Origin: JADLHS01 sp036274115
GTDB lineage: Bacteria; Verrucomicrobiota; Verrucomicrobiia; Limisphaerales; JADLHS01
Assembly: GCA_036274115.1 (NCBI GenBank)
Contig: DASUGI010000208.1
Coordinates: forward strand, 1 to 64,000
Direction: 5' to 3'
DNA: 64,000 bases
Shown: in pieces, positions 1-9,071 of the stretch
Position numbering within the stretch: the stretch's first letter is position 1
Layout of the letters: every line of letters starts with the position of its first letter
Notes under the pieces: model-generated
Database searches by the model: none
What the model was told of the DNA's origin: nothing
The model's input: the letters and a program-made list of their open reading frames with translations, nothing else
Program-made: the position numbers and the translations under genes

Positions 1-1224
1 GACGTGCGTTAGCGTCCCGAGAAGAGTCATGCCGTTGGTGTTCTCGATGAGATTGTAATCCTGTGAATTGAAGAGAAAGCCGTTGCCGTCCGGACCGTTC
101 GTGGCCGAATTGCGGGCCACGATCGTGTTGGCCAGGGTGGCGGCGCCTTGGAGGCCTCCACCGTTGTCCGACTGGTTGAACGCGATGGTGCAATTGGTAA
201 TGCCAGTGTCGCCGCCGCCGTAAATTCCACCGCCAAAGTCGGTGCTAAGGCTGAGCGCGGTATTGCTGACGATAGTGCAGGAGTGCAAGTTCAGGGTCGA
301 GATGCTGTAGATGCCGCCGCCGTAACTGCTACCCGAGCCCATGCCGTTGCCACCCATGCCACCATTGGCGGCGTTTCCGCACAGAGTGGAGTTGAGAATC
401 GTGAGGGGACTGATGCTGTAGATGGCGCCTCCGTAACCCTGGCTGCCGGCACCATGTTGACCGCCACCGCTGAAACCACCCTGGCCGCCCGAGACTTGGT
501 TGTTGATGAAGGTGCATGCGACGATTTGACCGGTTCCGGTAGTCGAATAAATCGCCCCACCATGGCCTTCGCCGCCGGAGCCGCCGGCACCGCTGAGTCC
601 CGATCCACCGATTCCCCCGGTCGATTCGTTGCCTTCAAACCGGGTATTGAGAACCGACAACGTTCCGCCCGAGTTGCAAATGCCACCCCCCATGCTCTTG
701 CCGCCTCTTCCTACTATGCCCATACGTCGCTCTGCGCCCACGCCGCCAACGACCGAATTGCTCAGCACGAGACAATTGGAAATCGTCAGCATGCTGTTCA
801 AATTCCAAATGCCGCCGCCCAGACCGTCCTGACCATCCTCCTGGTTTCCCTGGCCGGGTCCACCGACAGCGCGTCCGTTGCGGATCGTGAGGTCGCTGAT
901 GAAGGTTGGCCCGGCGGTTACCGTGAATACCCGCGTGAAATTGTTGCCGCTCACGGCCAGGACGTTGGTGCCGGGACCGAGGATTGTAACGGGGGCGAAC
1001 ACGGAAAGCTCACCTTGCAGGATGATCGTGCCGGTGACGTTGGAGAAGACGATGGTGTGACCGCCGCCGAGGGTGATGTTGTCACTCAGCGCCTGACGCA
1101 GCGTGCCCGGGCCGAGGCTCGCCAGATTGGTGACGACGAGAGTTGCCGCGAAGGAGCAGGACGAGATGAGTGATAGAGCCAGGGTGACGGCGGGAAGAAG
1201 AAGCTTTAGTCGATGTGTTTTCAT
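1..1224 (-). CDS. Exported beta-helix / choice-of-anchor Q-type protein, C-terminus beyond left edge
   Basis: The reading frame is open from an ATG at 1224 to the window edge (408 codons, no stop), so the 3' end is missing. The first ~24 residues form a signal peptide (MKTHRLKLLL, then an SCSFAA cleavage region). A motif of the type LxSLGPGTLRQAL follows, as in CSLREA/choice-of-anchor proteins. After that come repeated short Gly/Asn-rich strands (GGGIWN, GGGICNSGG, GGAIYS), typical of right-handed parallel beta-helices. The visible end, around SQDYNLIEN-T-G, matches the 'NLI' turn seen before the last coils in choice-of-anchor Q proteins. Role: probably a secreted or surface adhesin/carbohydrate-interacting protein (inference). 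It is the last of a run of minus-strand exoprotein genes. Confidence 0.75.
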   Translation of the reverse strand, partial: MKTHRLKLLLPAVTLALSLISSCSFAATLVVTNLASLGPGTLRQALSDNITLGGGHTIVFSNVTGTIILQGELSVFAPVTILGPGTNVLAVSGNNFTRVFTVTAGPTFISDLTIRNGRAVGGPGQGNQEDGQDGLGGGIWNLNSMLTISNCLVLSNSVVGGVGAERRMGIVGRGGKSMGGGICNSGGTLSVLNTRFEGNESTGGIGGSGLSGAGGSGGEGHGGAIYSTTGTGQIVACTFINNQVSGGQGGFSGGGQHGAGSQGYGGAIYSISPLTILNSTLCGNAANGGMGGNGMGSGSSYGGGIYSISTLNLHSCTIVSNTALSLSTDFGGGIYGGGDTGITNCTIAFNQSDNGGGLQGAATLANTIVARNSATNGPDGNGFLFNSQDYNLIENTNGMTLLGTLTHV

Positions 1225-1334
1225 GAGAGCGTCGGGTTGGTAGATAGAGCGGCACTACTAACTCATGAGCCCGCATCGTGAGGCAAGCGGAATTCAGAAA
1301 GCGCAGGTGGAACTAAAGGTCTATCGCCGCGACG

Positions 1335-4300
1335 CTATGGCTTCGCGGACCGAAAGTAGCGCTGCCGGTAGTTGGTAGTGGACTCCAGAAACGTCCATTG
1401 CCCATTTGCCGCTGCCGTGTTGGTGGAGATGGTTTGCCATGCCTCCGGTAAAGCGAGGTTGGTTGAAGCCTGGATGGTGTAGGTTGCGCCGGGCGTTCCC
1501 GAGAATGTGATGGTCACCAGGTTGCCATCTCTTTGAATGCCGACGATACCGGGCGGTCCAGCAGATGTCGTCAATGTGCGCACGACAACATCGTCAAATG
1601 CCATCACGTACGGCGCAGCATCAGTCCACATATCTGCGGAAATGCCGCCCGTCAGTAGCGGCGGCTGGGCTTCGATATCGCCGACATTCAAGACCTCATT
1701 GCCGTCGTACGAAATCCGGATCTGGTTGGTTTGGAACGTGACTTTGAGAGTGTGCCAGTTGGTGCCGACGCCCGGCAAATTGACTTGTTGTATTGGGGCC
1801 AGATTCACGCCGTTGTAGCCGAAGGTGGTCCAGTTGCTGAATTTGATCAGCTTCAAGACGTTCGAACCACCGGATGAACCTTCCGGATAAATCCACGCCC
1901 CGTAATGGGCGCCAGTGGCTGGATTCAGGCGTCCGCCCAGCCCTCCTCCGTAACCTCCGGACGGGAAGCGCAAGCGCCCTTCAACGGAGTAATCGTTCCA
2001 GTTTCCATTGATGTGAGCGAACCCATACGCCTGAGGTGGATTAGCTCCGCCGTTCAAGGCGCCAGCACTGACCATCCAGTTTCCGGTGTAAGGAATCCAT
2101 GGGGATAGCGGACCTGGGTCTTCCCCGCGGGAGAAGTCGTCGGCGAACAGGACGCCCGTTTCGGTGACGATGATGCTCACGGTAGCGATGTTGGAGTTCG
2201 TTTGGCCGTCGCTGGCGCGATAGGTGAACGTGTCCGTTCCGATAAATTGAGCATTCGGCGTATAGGTAAACCCGCCATCACTGTTGAGATTCAACGTGCC
2301 TTGAGTCGTTGTGGCAAGGAGTACGGCGGAGAGACTTGAGCCACTGTCGTTGCCCAGCACTCCCGGAGCAGCCACCGTCAAAGTTTCACCGGATACGACG
2401 CTGTAATTATTGTTGTTGGCTACGGGTATGTTGCCTGTCTCCTTGACGTATACGCTTTCCACGAGAATCTGATCGGTGGCGGCGTCAGTCCACATCGCGA
2501 CGGAAATGCCACCGCTAAAGGGTAGTTGAGGCTCGACGTCGGTCACACTAATGACTTCGTTCCCATCGTAGGCAACGGAAATTTGATTTCCGAGAAAGCT
2601 TAATCTCAAAGCATGCCAATTGGTTCCCACACCGGGGAGGTACACCTGCTGCATCGGAGCAAAGGCAACGTTCAGGTAACTATAAGTGGTGTAGGTATTG
2701 AATTTGATGAGTTTCAAAACGTTCGAGCCCCCTGAAGAGTTTTCTGGATAAACCCAGGCAACATATTGTGATCCGGTGGCTGGGTTCAGACGTCCCCCCA
2801 CACCGCCTCCAAAGGAACGGGGTGAAAACTTGATCAGGCCTTCGACCGTATAGTTGGACCAGCTGTTGGTGATGATGGCGTAGCCATAGCTTTGCAAGGC
2901 GTTCGTGCCGCTCTTCAGCAGCCCGCTGGTTACGGTCCAATTCCCCAGTGGCGCCTCCCAGGGGGCAAGATCTCCCGGGTCGTTGGTACGACTGAAATCG
3001 TCAAAGAACGATGCGTCCGAAGGAATAACCCCCAGGACACCGTTCGCGAACAGAAGGTTGTAATTGACCGAGCTTAGCGAGCCGTTTGCAGTTACGATTG
3101 GATAATAACCCGCCGGGCTGTTGGCGTCAGCGGTGGTGCTCAGTGCGGGACTTCCGGTGATGCCGCTCGTGCCGAGGGTTTCCCCATTCACGAAACCCAA
3201 ATAAGTGGCAGTGAGCGGTGGATTGTCCTGCCCGACGAAACGGTGCTTATTGTCCGCTGTTACGGTTAACGGCGCTTTGGTGATATTTGCTGTTGTCAAA
3301 ACCGTGCTGGCGGCGAGTTGATAATTATTGGAGGCCGTCCCCGTGAGAACCAGGTTCGTGATCGTCACGGTTTTTCCCGCGCCGGCATTTTCATCGGCAA
3401 AAAAAGCGGCGCCCCCACTCAGGGTCAGATCGTCCGTGCCCAGCACGCCCGTCAGAGCGCGATTGACAATCGTAGCGGTAGCGAGGCCGTCGTAAACTTT
3501 GTTGCTCACCCCAACGATCGCGGTGACGGTGGCGGGTTGGATGTCAAATGCGCTGCTGACGCCGTCGCTCATACCCGCCGCCGACGCACTGAGGCGCTTT
3601 TCAAGTCCGGCTGTGGGGATTTGGATGTTTGTGAAGGTGGCGACGCCGTTGCCAAAATCAGTGCCGATGTCCAGGGAAGTCGTGCCCAGCAGCGGACCTG
3701 TGCCCGTGCTCAGACTTAAACTCAGCGGCTTGCTGGCGCCGAGATCGGTGACGGAGCTATTACCAAAGGCGTCTTGCGAAACGACGACCGGTTGCGGACT
3801 TAACGGCAGTCCGTAAACCGTGGAGATGGGTTGGGCCGTGAACGCCAGTCGGCTCGCGGGTCCAGGAGTGATCGTGATGTCGTCCGTTAACACGTTGCTA
3901 AGGCTGCCGCTACTAAAGCGGAGCGAGATGGTTTCCGCTTTGCGGTAGGAAAGATTGCCAAAGGCGGCAGTGCCGTTGGCGGCGGTGACGTTCGTCGTGC
4001 CTTGCAGTGTGCTGGTGCCCGTGACCAGGGAGGCGGTGACCACCGTGCTGTTGTCGGCGGCGCCGTTGGCGGAGTTGCGGATGTTTCCAAACTGGTCCCG
4101 AACCTGAATCGCAGCTTGCGGCGAGAAGTTTGTTCCCGCCACCGCCGAGCCGGACGGCAGAGCTTGAGCGGTAAGCTGGCTGGCTGCGCCGGAGACGGAG
4201 CGAATCGTGCCGAGGTTGGACCCTCCAGATCCGTTTGGGTTATCCGTGGAGTTCAGGCCGTCAATGACGGCCGTTCCGCCTCCAGTAGCGGGACGGTAGA

Positions 4301-4751
4301 TGTTGCCGCTGGCAAGTGGAGTGCCCTCGAGGGGGCGAATCTGAATTGCCGGTGAGCCGCCGATGGTCAGAGTGTCAGTCTCGTCGCTTCCCAAAACGAC
4401 CAGGGTAATCGTGATGTTGCTGGACGATACCGTGCCGATCGCGCTAACGATGTTTCTCCCGGAAGTGAAAGAAACGTTCGGCAACAACGTTGGATTGAAT
4501 TCGAATCCGGCCGGAGCATTCAACACCAGAGTCCCGCCGCCAATGTCGCCTCGACTGTTGCCGGGTTCTGAAATCGTAATCGCGCCCAGACTCGTCCAGG
4601 CCGGGGTCGGCGCATTAGCCGCCCGGTCGGCGGGAATGGCATTCCCTCCGGAGGCAGGGGTGATATTCACGTTGGCTCGGGTCTGGAAGGGCAACAGGAT
4701 TGACAAGCAAAACGCGAAGACGTACGCGCCGCCGGTTTTTCGGACTTTCAT
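1335..4751 (-). CDS. Very large secreted mosaic protein (YDG/MBG, cadherin-like, two LamG-like repeats)
   Basis: 1138 residues. A signal peptide covers about residues 1-26. An Ig/invasin-like N-terminal half follows (motif QVRDQFGNI). A YDG-type domain (NKVYDGLATA) starts near residue 404 and an MBG-type domain (VTADNKHRFVGQ) near 494. A beta-sandwich unit runs from about 580 to 770, then a cadherin/Big-like linker (YSVVSGETLTV, then GNDSG), then a second copy of the beta-sandwich at about 867-1060. The two copies share long near-identical stretches (GRLNPATG; SSGGSNVLKLIKF). The last ~75 residues form the 'TIQASTNL ... RYFRSAKP' module shared with neighbouring exoproteins. It is probably displayed outside the cell. 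Substrate or partner is unknown. Confidence 0.85.
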   Translation of the reverse strand: MKVRKTGGAYVFAFCLSILLPFQTRANVNITPASGGNAIPADRAANAPTPAWTSLGAITISEPGNSRGDIGGGTLVLNAPAGFEFNPTLLPNVSFTSGRNIVSAIGTVSSSNITITLVVLGSDETDTLTIGGSPAIQIRPLEGTPLASGNIYRPATGGGTAVIDGLNSTDNPNGSGGSNLGTIRSVSGAASQLTAQALPSGSAVAGTNFSPQAAIQVRDQFGNIRNSANGAADNSTVVTASLVTGTSTLQGTTNVTAANGTAAFGNLSYRKAETISLRFSSGSLSNVLTDDITITPGPASRLAFTAQPISTVYGLPLSPQPVVVSQDAFGNSSVTDLGASKPLSLSLSTGTGPLLGTTSLDIGTDFGNGVATFTNIQIPTAGLEKRLSASAAGMSDGVSSAFDIQPATVTAIVGVSNKVYDGLATATIVNRALTGVLGTDDLTLSGGAAFFADENAGAGKTVTITNLVLTGTASNNYQLAASTVLTTANITKAPLTVTADNKHRFVGQDNPPLTATYLGFVNGETLGTSGITGSPALSTTADANSPAGYYPIVTANGSLSSVNYNLLFANGVLGVIPSDASFFDDFSRTNDPGDLAPWEAPLGNWTVTSGLLKSGTNALQSYGYAIITNSWSNYTVEGLIKFSPRSFGGGVGGRLNPATGSQYVAWVYPENSSGGSNVLKLIKFNTYTTYSYLNVAFAPMQQVYLPGVGTNWHALRLSFLGNQISVAYDGNEVISVTDVEPQLPFSGGISVAMWTDAATDQILVESVYVKETGNIPVANNNNYSVVSGETLTVAAPGVLGNDSGSSLSAVLLATTTQGTLNLNSDGGFTYTPNAQFIGTDTFTYRASDGQTNSNIATVSIIVTETGVLFADDFSRGEDPGPLSPWIPYTGNWMVSAGALNGGANPPQAYGFAHINGNWNDYSVEGRLRFPSGGYGGGLGGRLNPATGAHYGAWIYPEGSSGGSNVLKLIKFSNWTTFGYNGVNLAPIQQVNLPGVGTNWHTLKVTFQTNQIRISYDGNEVLNVGDIEAQPPLLTGGISADMWTDAAPYVMAFDDVVVRTLTTSAGPPGIVGIQRDGNLVTITFSGTPGATYTIQASTNLALPEAWQTISTNTAAANGQWTFLESTTNYRQRYFRSAKP

Positions 4752-5080
4752 AAGTTTGTGAAACCACAGTTAAAACGCGAGCGTTCCGCGGCATCGGTGT
4801 GACGAACTGTGCCAATCGTTTGAACGTCTTCCCACCCGCCTGGAGTGGTGATTGATTGCAGTTCATTGACAGCATGCCAAGCCCATTGCTCCCGGAAAGT
4901 ATACCGGTGCGATGTTCCGGTGCAAACCGGTATCCCTAACCAGGGGTTTTTGCTGATGGCATCGTCCAACCCATGTCGGCTTAGGTGCTTAAGGGTGGGC
5001 GCTGAAACGCACACTTGGCGGCCAGACCTGATGCGCTAATTTTGCGGCGGCGGAGAGACGCACTCCAAACGCTAAAGAGC
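4752..5080. other. Divergent intergenic region with a hairpin
   Basis: No convincing gene is seen here. The region separates the minus-strand mosaic protein from a plus-strand unknown gene, so it should hold both promoters. The inverted repeat ATACCGG (4901-4907) / CCGGTAT (4927-4933) encloses a second GCACCGG/CCGGTGC-like pairing. This could be a structured leader RNA for the minus-strand gene or a regulator site. It did not match any riboswitch consensus that I could recall. Confidence 0.35.
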
Positions 5081-5920
5081 ATGCCGACCAAAGAACACCG
5101 ACGACACGCCCGGGGAATTGTTGAAGCATTGGAACTGCGGGCGCATGAAGGACCTTCCGTCTGTCCAGGCGAAATTCGATCGGCACGCGAGTTCCTCGAG
5201 CAACATGATTTTTCTCCGGCCAGCGACTACTACAGTCGCCTGACCCGGCTGCAGGACCATCTGCAAACGCGCGCTCGCGTGCGGACGGGCGGAAAGCGAA
5301 ACTACGGGGGCGAAGCCGCCGGTTGCTGGATGCAGTTACAGTCCGTTTACGATCACGTCATTCTTTCCACCTGCTACGATGGGCAATTCAATACGCAACG
5401 GGGACGGGTGAAGATCTCGCATCGCTTTAATCAGGCGGGTCGGGTCGATTTTGTTGAACTCAAATTCCTGCGGTCATTGCAACCGTGCTTGACGGGAGAG
5501 ATCCGCAAGCTGGTTACCATCCGGAATTATCAAACGCTGCAGAAGGACTGGCACGAAGCGGAGGCGTTCGTGTTACGGGTGCTGCCCCGGGAATTGGTAT
5601 TTCTGTTGGTTGACTTCTTCCGGTATCCGCGTCACGAAATCGTCGGTTGGCTGATTAACCTGGGTCATCGCACTGCCGGCGACCTGCTCGCCGACCTGGG
5701 CGCAGGGCGAGTGAATGGCCATGTTTCCGGGTCGAACGGGGCTTCAAGCCAGCTGGCGCTGTCGACGATCCACACGGATGACGTTGCCATGCCGATTCTC
5801 GAACAGGCCGGCGCGTTGGAATCCACCGTTGAGGTTAATGATCCTGACTCGGTAGTGGTGCGCTATGTTCAGACACCGGCGGTGACTTCAAAACAGGCCC
5901 TGTCCGCTGCCAGGTACTAA
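5081..5920 (+). CDS. Hypothetical protein, unknown family
   Basis: About 279 residues from the ATG at 5081. This start is preferred over an upstream TTG at 5015 because AAAGAG lies just in front. No signal peptide, membrane segment or recognised domain is visible. The N-terminus is helical and charged (residues about 1-60). The middle holds an aromatic/Cys-containing core (YDHVILSTCYDGQF) and a hydrophobic segment (RELVFLLVDFF). Composition looks like a real soluble protein. It is the only plus-strand gene in the first 13 kb. Its last 86 bases overlap the 3' end of the convergent RCC1/FnIII gene; one of the two C-termini may be artefactual, but both frames run to clean stops. Confidence 0.55.
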   Translation: MPTKEHRRHARGIVEALELRAHEGPSVCPGEIRSAREFLEQHDFSPASDYYSRLTRLQDHLQTRARVRTGGKRNYGGEAAGCWMQLQSVYDHVILSTCYDGQFNTQRGRVKISHRFNQAGRVDFVELKFLRSLQPCLTGEIRKLVTIRNYQTLQKDWHEAEAFVLRVLPRELVFLLVDFFRYPRHEIVGWLINLGHRTAGDLLADLGAGRVNGHVSGSNGASSQLALSTIHTDDVAMPILEQAGALESTVEVNDPDSVVVRYVQTPAVTSKQALSAARY

Positions 5921-8900
5921 CGGTGGCGCTAATTCGATAGAAGCGTGCCACGGCATTGGTGCGCGCCCCGACATCCAAATACGCGCCCACCGTCGTGGTA
6001 TTGCCAGTTGTCAAACTGGCTGAAATGCCGGAGAACGGGCCCCTGGGACCTGGGGCGGTTTCGACAACGGAGCTTCCAGCGGGTGCGGTCCAGGTGACGA
6101 GCACATTGTCGTTGGTGAGCGTGAGCGAGGTAATAAGAGGGTGGACGACGAATTCACTCGCGATACCGGACGGAAGGTGGATAACGGCTTCGGCAACCTC
6201 GCTGTAATCGGAAACTCCCAATGGATTAAAAGCGCGAACCCGGTAGTAGTTCGTCGCATTGGCGATGAAGTTCCCATCACGGTATTGACTGAACGACCGG
6301 TTCGTCGCGGCGACGGTGGCGATTTCCGACCAGGAACTCAGCACATTTGTGCTGCGTTCGATCTTGAAGCCGTGTTGATCAAAGGGAAAGCCAGCGGCCC
6401 ACGAAAGGATGATGGCATTGGTGTCGTCGGGCGTGGCAGTCAGGTTGAAGGGAGCCGCGGGCGCAACGATGGTTACCGCAACCGGTGAACTGAACTCAGA
6501 GAGCCCGGTCCAGCTAATCGCCTGTACGCGATACCAGTAAATTCCGCCGGGCTGAAGTCCCGGGTCCGTGTAGGCGTAGTAAGCGGAATTCGTGATGGCA
6601 GCCAGTGCCGTCCAGTCGCCCGGCGCGCCACTCCCGTCCGGCGCGCGTTGCAGGAGGAAGCCCTCCAATTGGCCTGAATAGTTCATGGACCAAAAAAGTT
6701 TTGCCTGATTGCCAAAGGCATAAACACTCAAATCCGGCGGCGGCGGCGCAACGATCTCGACCGAAAACGGGGCACTGAAGGGCGAATGGCCGAGTTTGTT
6801 AAAGCAGCGGATACGGTAAGAAAAGGTCGAGCCCGGCGAAACCGCCGCGTCGACGAAGTAGGGCAGGAAGGACTGATTATTGACCGTGGCGATTTTTGTC
6901 CAGATTTCGGAACCGTTAAGCGCATTGGTGGTGCGTTCCAGTTTGTAGCCATCCTGATCGTCGGCTGCCGGCGGCAACCATGACAGGAGGATTCGATTGG
7001 AACGAAGAATATAGGCGTTGATGTTGATGGGGGGCTGAGGTGGCAAAATCCTTACGCTGGTCGGCTCGCTGTAAGGTGAATCGCCCAGTCCATTGAAAAA
7101 TTGCGCGCGATACCAATAACGGTTGCTGACCGTCAGTCCGGTGTCGGTGAACGTATGGCTGCTGACATCTGTCGTGTTTGTCACCAGAATCCGTTTCCAG
7201 ACACCCGGGTTGCCGTTTTTGTCGGGGGCACGCTCAATGCGAAAGCCGAGCAAACCATTGTGTGCCGGCGAGGCCGCCAGTCGCACTTGATCGACAAAGG
7301 CATTTGCGGACAGAAAAGGTGGAAATGCGGGGGCGAAGATGTCGATGAAGATCGGCTGGCTGTAGACGGACTGACCGCAGGTGGTGACGGAGCGCACGCG
7401 GTACCAGTAATTGCTTCCACCGGAAACAGAAGTGTCATCATAGCTGGCACGGCTCTGTGCCACTGAAGCAATCGGAGCCCAATTGGTGGCAACGCCAGGG
7501 TCCAGATTTCCCAAGGCACGTTCAATTTGAACGAGTGAGCGGTCGCGAGGCTGGGGCGTCCACACGAGCCGCACTCGATTCGTGGCAACAATCTGCGCGG
7601 CGAAGTCAAGCGGCGGATTGGGAGTTGTGGAAACGGCCAGGTGAAAACTGCTGCCCGCTGCGATGGCCGTGACGCCTGCCAGATTATCCGGTGGCATCGA
7701 TCCGCCAAATGGATCGCCCCAGCCAACCACCGTCCCGTCCTGCTTCAAGGCCAGGGAAGTATTTCGCACCGCCGAAATTGCCACAACGTTTGACAGGCCA
7801 GTCGGAGGAGTGCCTGCGGTGTTCGCGCTCGGCCAGCCCATTACGGTTCCGTCGCCCAGGAGCACCAGGGCATGATTCTGGCCAGCGGCGAGCGCCACCG
7901 CATTGGTGATCTGGCTTGGAGCATCAGACGGCGCGAGACCCCAACTGACAAGCGTGCCGTTGGTTTGCAATGCGAGACTGAAGTTTTCTCCGGCAGCAAT
8001 GGCCTTTACCCCGGTGAGGTTTGGTGGCGGCGTAGCGGCCCCGTAAGAATCGTCGCCCCACCCCACGACACTTCCATCCTGTTTGAGCGCCAGGGTGTGG
8101 TACGCCCCCGCGGCGATCGCTTTCACGCCGGTCAGATTAGCTGGTTGAGGCGTGTTTTTAAGGCGGTCAAAGTCCGATTCCCAGGTGACTACGGTGCCGT
8201 TTTGCTTCAGCGCCACTCCATGGGCATATCCAGCGGCGATGGCGGTGACGCTGCTGAGGTTTTGTGGAAGTGGAGTGGGCGACGGAGCGCGGTGTGTCCA
8301 GGCCACGACGGTGCCGTCCTTTTTTAATGCGAGGCTTTGATTATTTCCGCTTGCGACTGCGACGACATCCGTCAGTCGCGGCGGTATTGGCGTTGGAAGT
8401 GACGCGCCCCACGAAGTGACGAGCAGGGCGCAATTGGTTTCCGCCTTGAACGTCGTTGCGCAGGCGGTCGCCGAGTAGTCCGAATGCCCCGCTGCATTAA
8501 AGGCTCGCACGCGGTAACAATAACAAGTGTCCGATTGCAGTTCCTTGTCCTGGTAAGCGGTTGCATTCGCCGGCAACCGGGCGATCGGAACATACTTCCC
8601 GCGACCGGTGGTTCGTTCGACCGCAAATCCCAGTTCATTGTTGGATTTATCCTTCCAGGTAAGATTCACCTGGGATTCGGAAGTTGCCTCAGCCTGCAAC
8701 TGCGCAGGTGTGCTGAGGCGCACGTGACCATGTTTCGGTGGTTGATGCGGGTGCTTCTTGTCCTTGTGAGTGTTTCCAGAATTTTTGCCTGACTTGTCTT
8801 TTTCTTTTGTCCCCGCGGCCGCGGGAAACACGAAGCAGGCAACTGCTATGAGAGCGATGATCGCGGGGGAAAACGATTTCACGTGCAAAGTGTGTGCTTG

Positions 8901-8939
8901 TTGGGTAACGCTTAAAATCAGGGAGAACGTCACATCCAC
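5835..8939 (-). CDS. Secreted RCC1-repeat / fibronectin type III protein
   Basis: 1034 residues from a GTG at 8939; a second GTG at 8882 would place the signal peptide (SFSPAIIALIAVACF) right at the N-terminus and may be the true start. A Lys/His-rich linker follows, then one FnIII domain (residues about 80-165). Next are about seven RCC1-like repeats (about 172-440), each with the pattern 'VxAIAAGxxHxLALKQDGxVVxWG'. At least five FnIII domains follow (motif 'YWYRVRxxxxxGxSxYS'). The RCC1 repeats should fold into a beta-propeller for protein-protein contacts. The C-terminal segment ends in 'ARFYRIS' plus about 30 extra residues that overlap the convergent gene. Probably extracellular; ligand unknown. 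Confidence 0.85.
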   Translation of the reverse strand: MDVTFSLILSVTQQAHTLHVKSFSPAIIALIAVACFVFPAAAGTKEKDKSGKNSGNTHKDKKHPHQPPKHGHVRLSTPAQLQAEATSESQVNLTWKDKSNNELGFAVERTTGRGKYVPIARLPANATAYQDKELQSDTCYCYRVRAFNAAGHSDYSATACATTFKAETNCALLVTSWGASLPTPIPPRLTDVVAVASGNNQSLALKKDGTVVAWTHRAPSPTPLPQNLSSVTAIAAGYAHGVALKQNGTVVTWESDFDRLKNTPQPANLTGVKAIAAGAYHTLALKQDGSVVGWGDDSYGAATPPPNLTGVKAIAAGENFSLALQTNGTLVSWGLAPSDAPSQITNAVALAAGQNHALVLLGDGTVMGWPSANTAGTPPTGLSNVVAISAVRNTSLALKQDGTVVGWGDPFGGSMPPDNLAGVTAIAAGSSFHLAVSTTPNPPLDFAAQIVATNRVRLVWTPQPRDRSLVQIERALGNLDPGVATNWAPIASVAQSRASYDDTSVSGGSNYWYRVRSVTTCGQSVYSQPIFIDIFAPAFPPFLSANAFVDQVRLAASPAHNGLLGFRIERAPDKNGNPGVWKRILVTNTTDVSSHTFTDTGLTVSNRYWYRAQFFNGLGDSPYSEPTSVRILPPQPPININAYILRSNRILLSWLPPAADDQDGYKLERTTNALNGSEIWTKIATVNNQSFLPYFVDAAVSPGSTFSYRIRCFNKLGHSPFSAPFSVEIVAPPPPDLSVYAFGNQAKLFWSMNYSGQLEGFLLQRAPDGSGAPGDWTALAAITNSAYYAYTDPGLQPGGIYWYRVQAISWTGLSEFSSPVAVTIVAPAAPFNLTATPDDTNAIILSWAAGFPFDQHGFKIERSTNVLSSWSEIATVAATNRSFSQYRDGNFIANATNYYRVRAFNPLGVSDYSEVAEAVIHLPSGIASEFVVHPLITSLTLTNDNVLVTWTAPAGSSVVETAPGPRGPFSGISASLTTGNTTTVGAYLDVGARTNAVARFYRISATVSTWQRTGPVLKSPPVSEHSAPLPSQDH

Positions 8940-9071
8940 ACGATCCGTTCCCCTGGAACGTCATCGTGACAGACGGGCCTGTATTGTCAATTTGGAGGCG
9001 GGTCGGTACTTGTTTGGACCGCCCGTCGGTAATTTTCCGTACCTCCCGGCAGCAAAAATCCAACGAGTTGA

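Noticed and set aside
148..1173. 341-residue plus-strand frame opposite the edge-spanning beta-helix gene
   Set aside because: It is an antisense shadow; the minus frame has a signal peptide, repeat pattern and runs off the window edge.
4860..4990. Possible c-di-GMP or cobalamin riboswitch upstream of the large exoprotein
   Set aside because: Hairpins are present, but the conserved unpaired bases of those classes are not.
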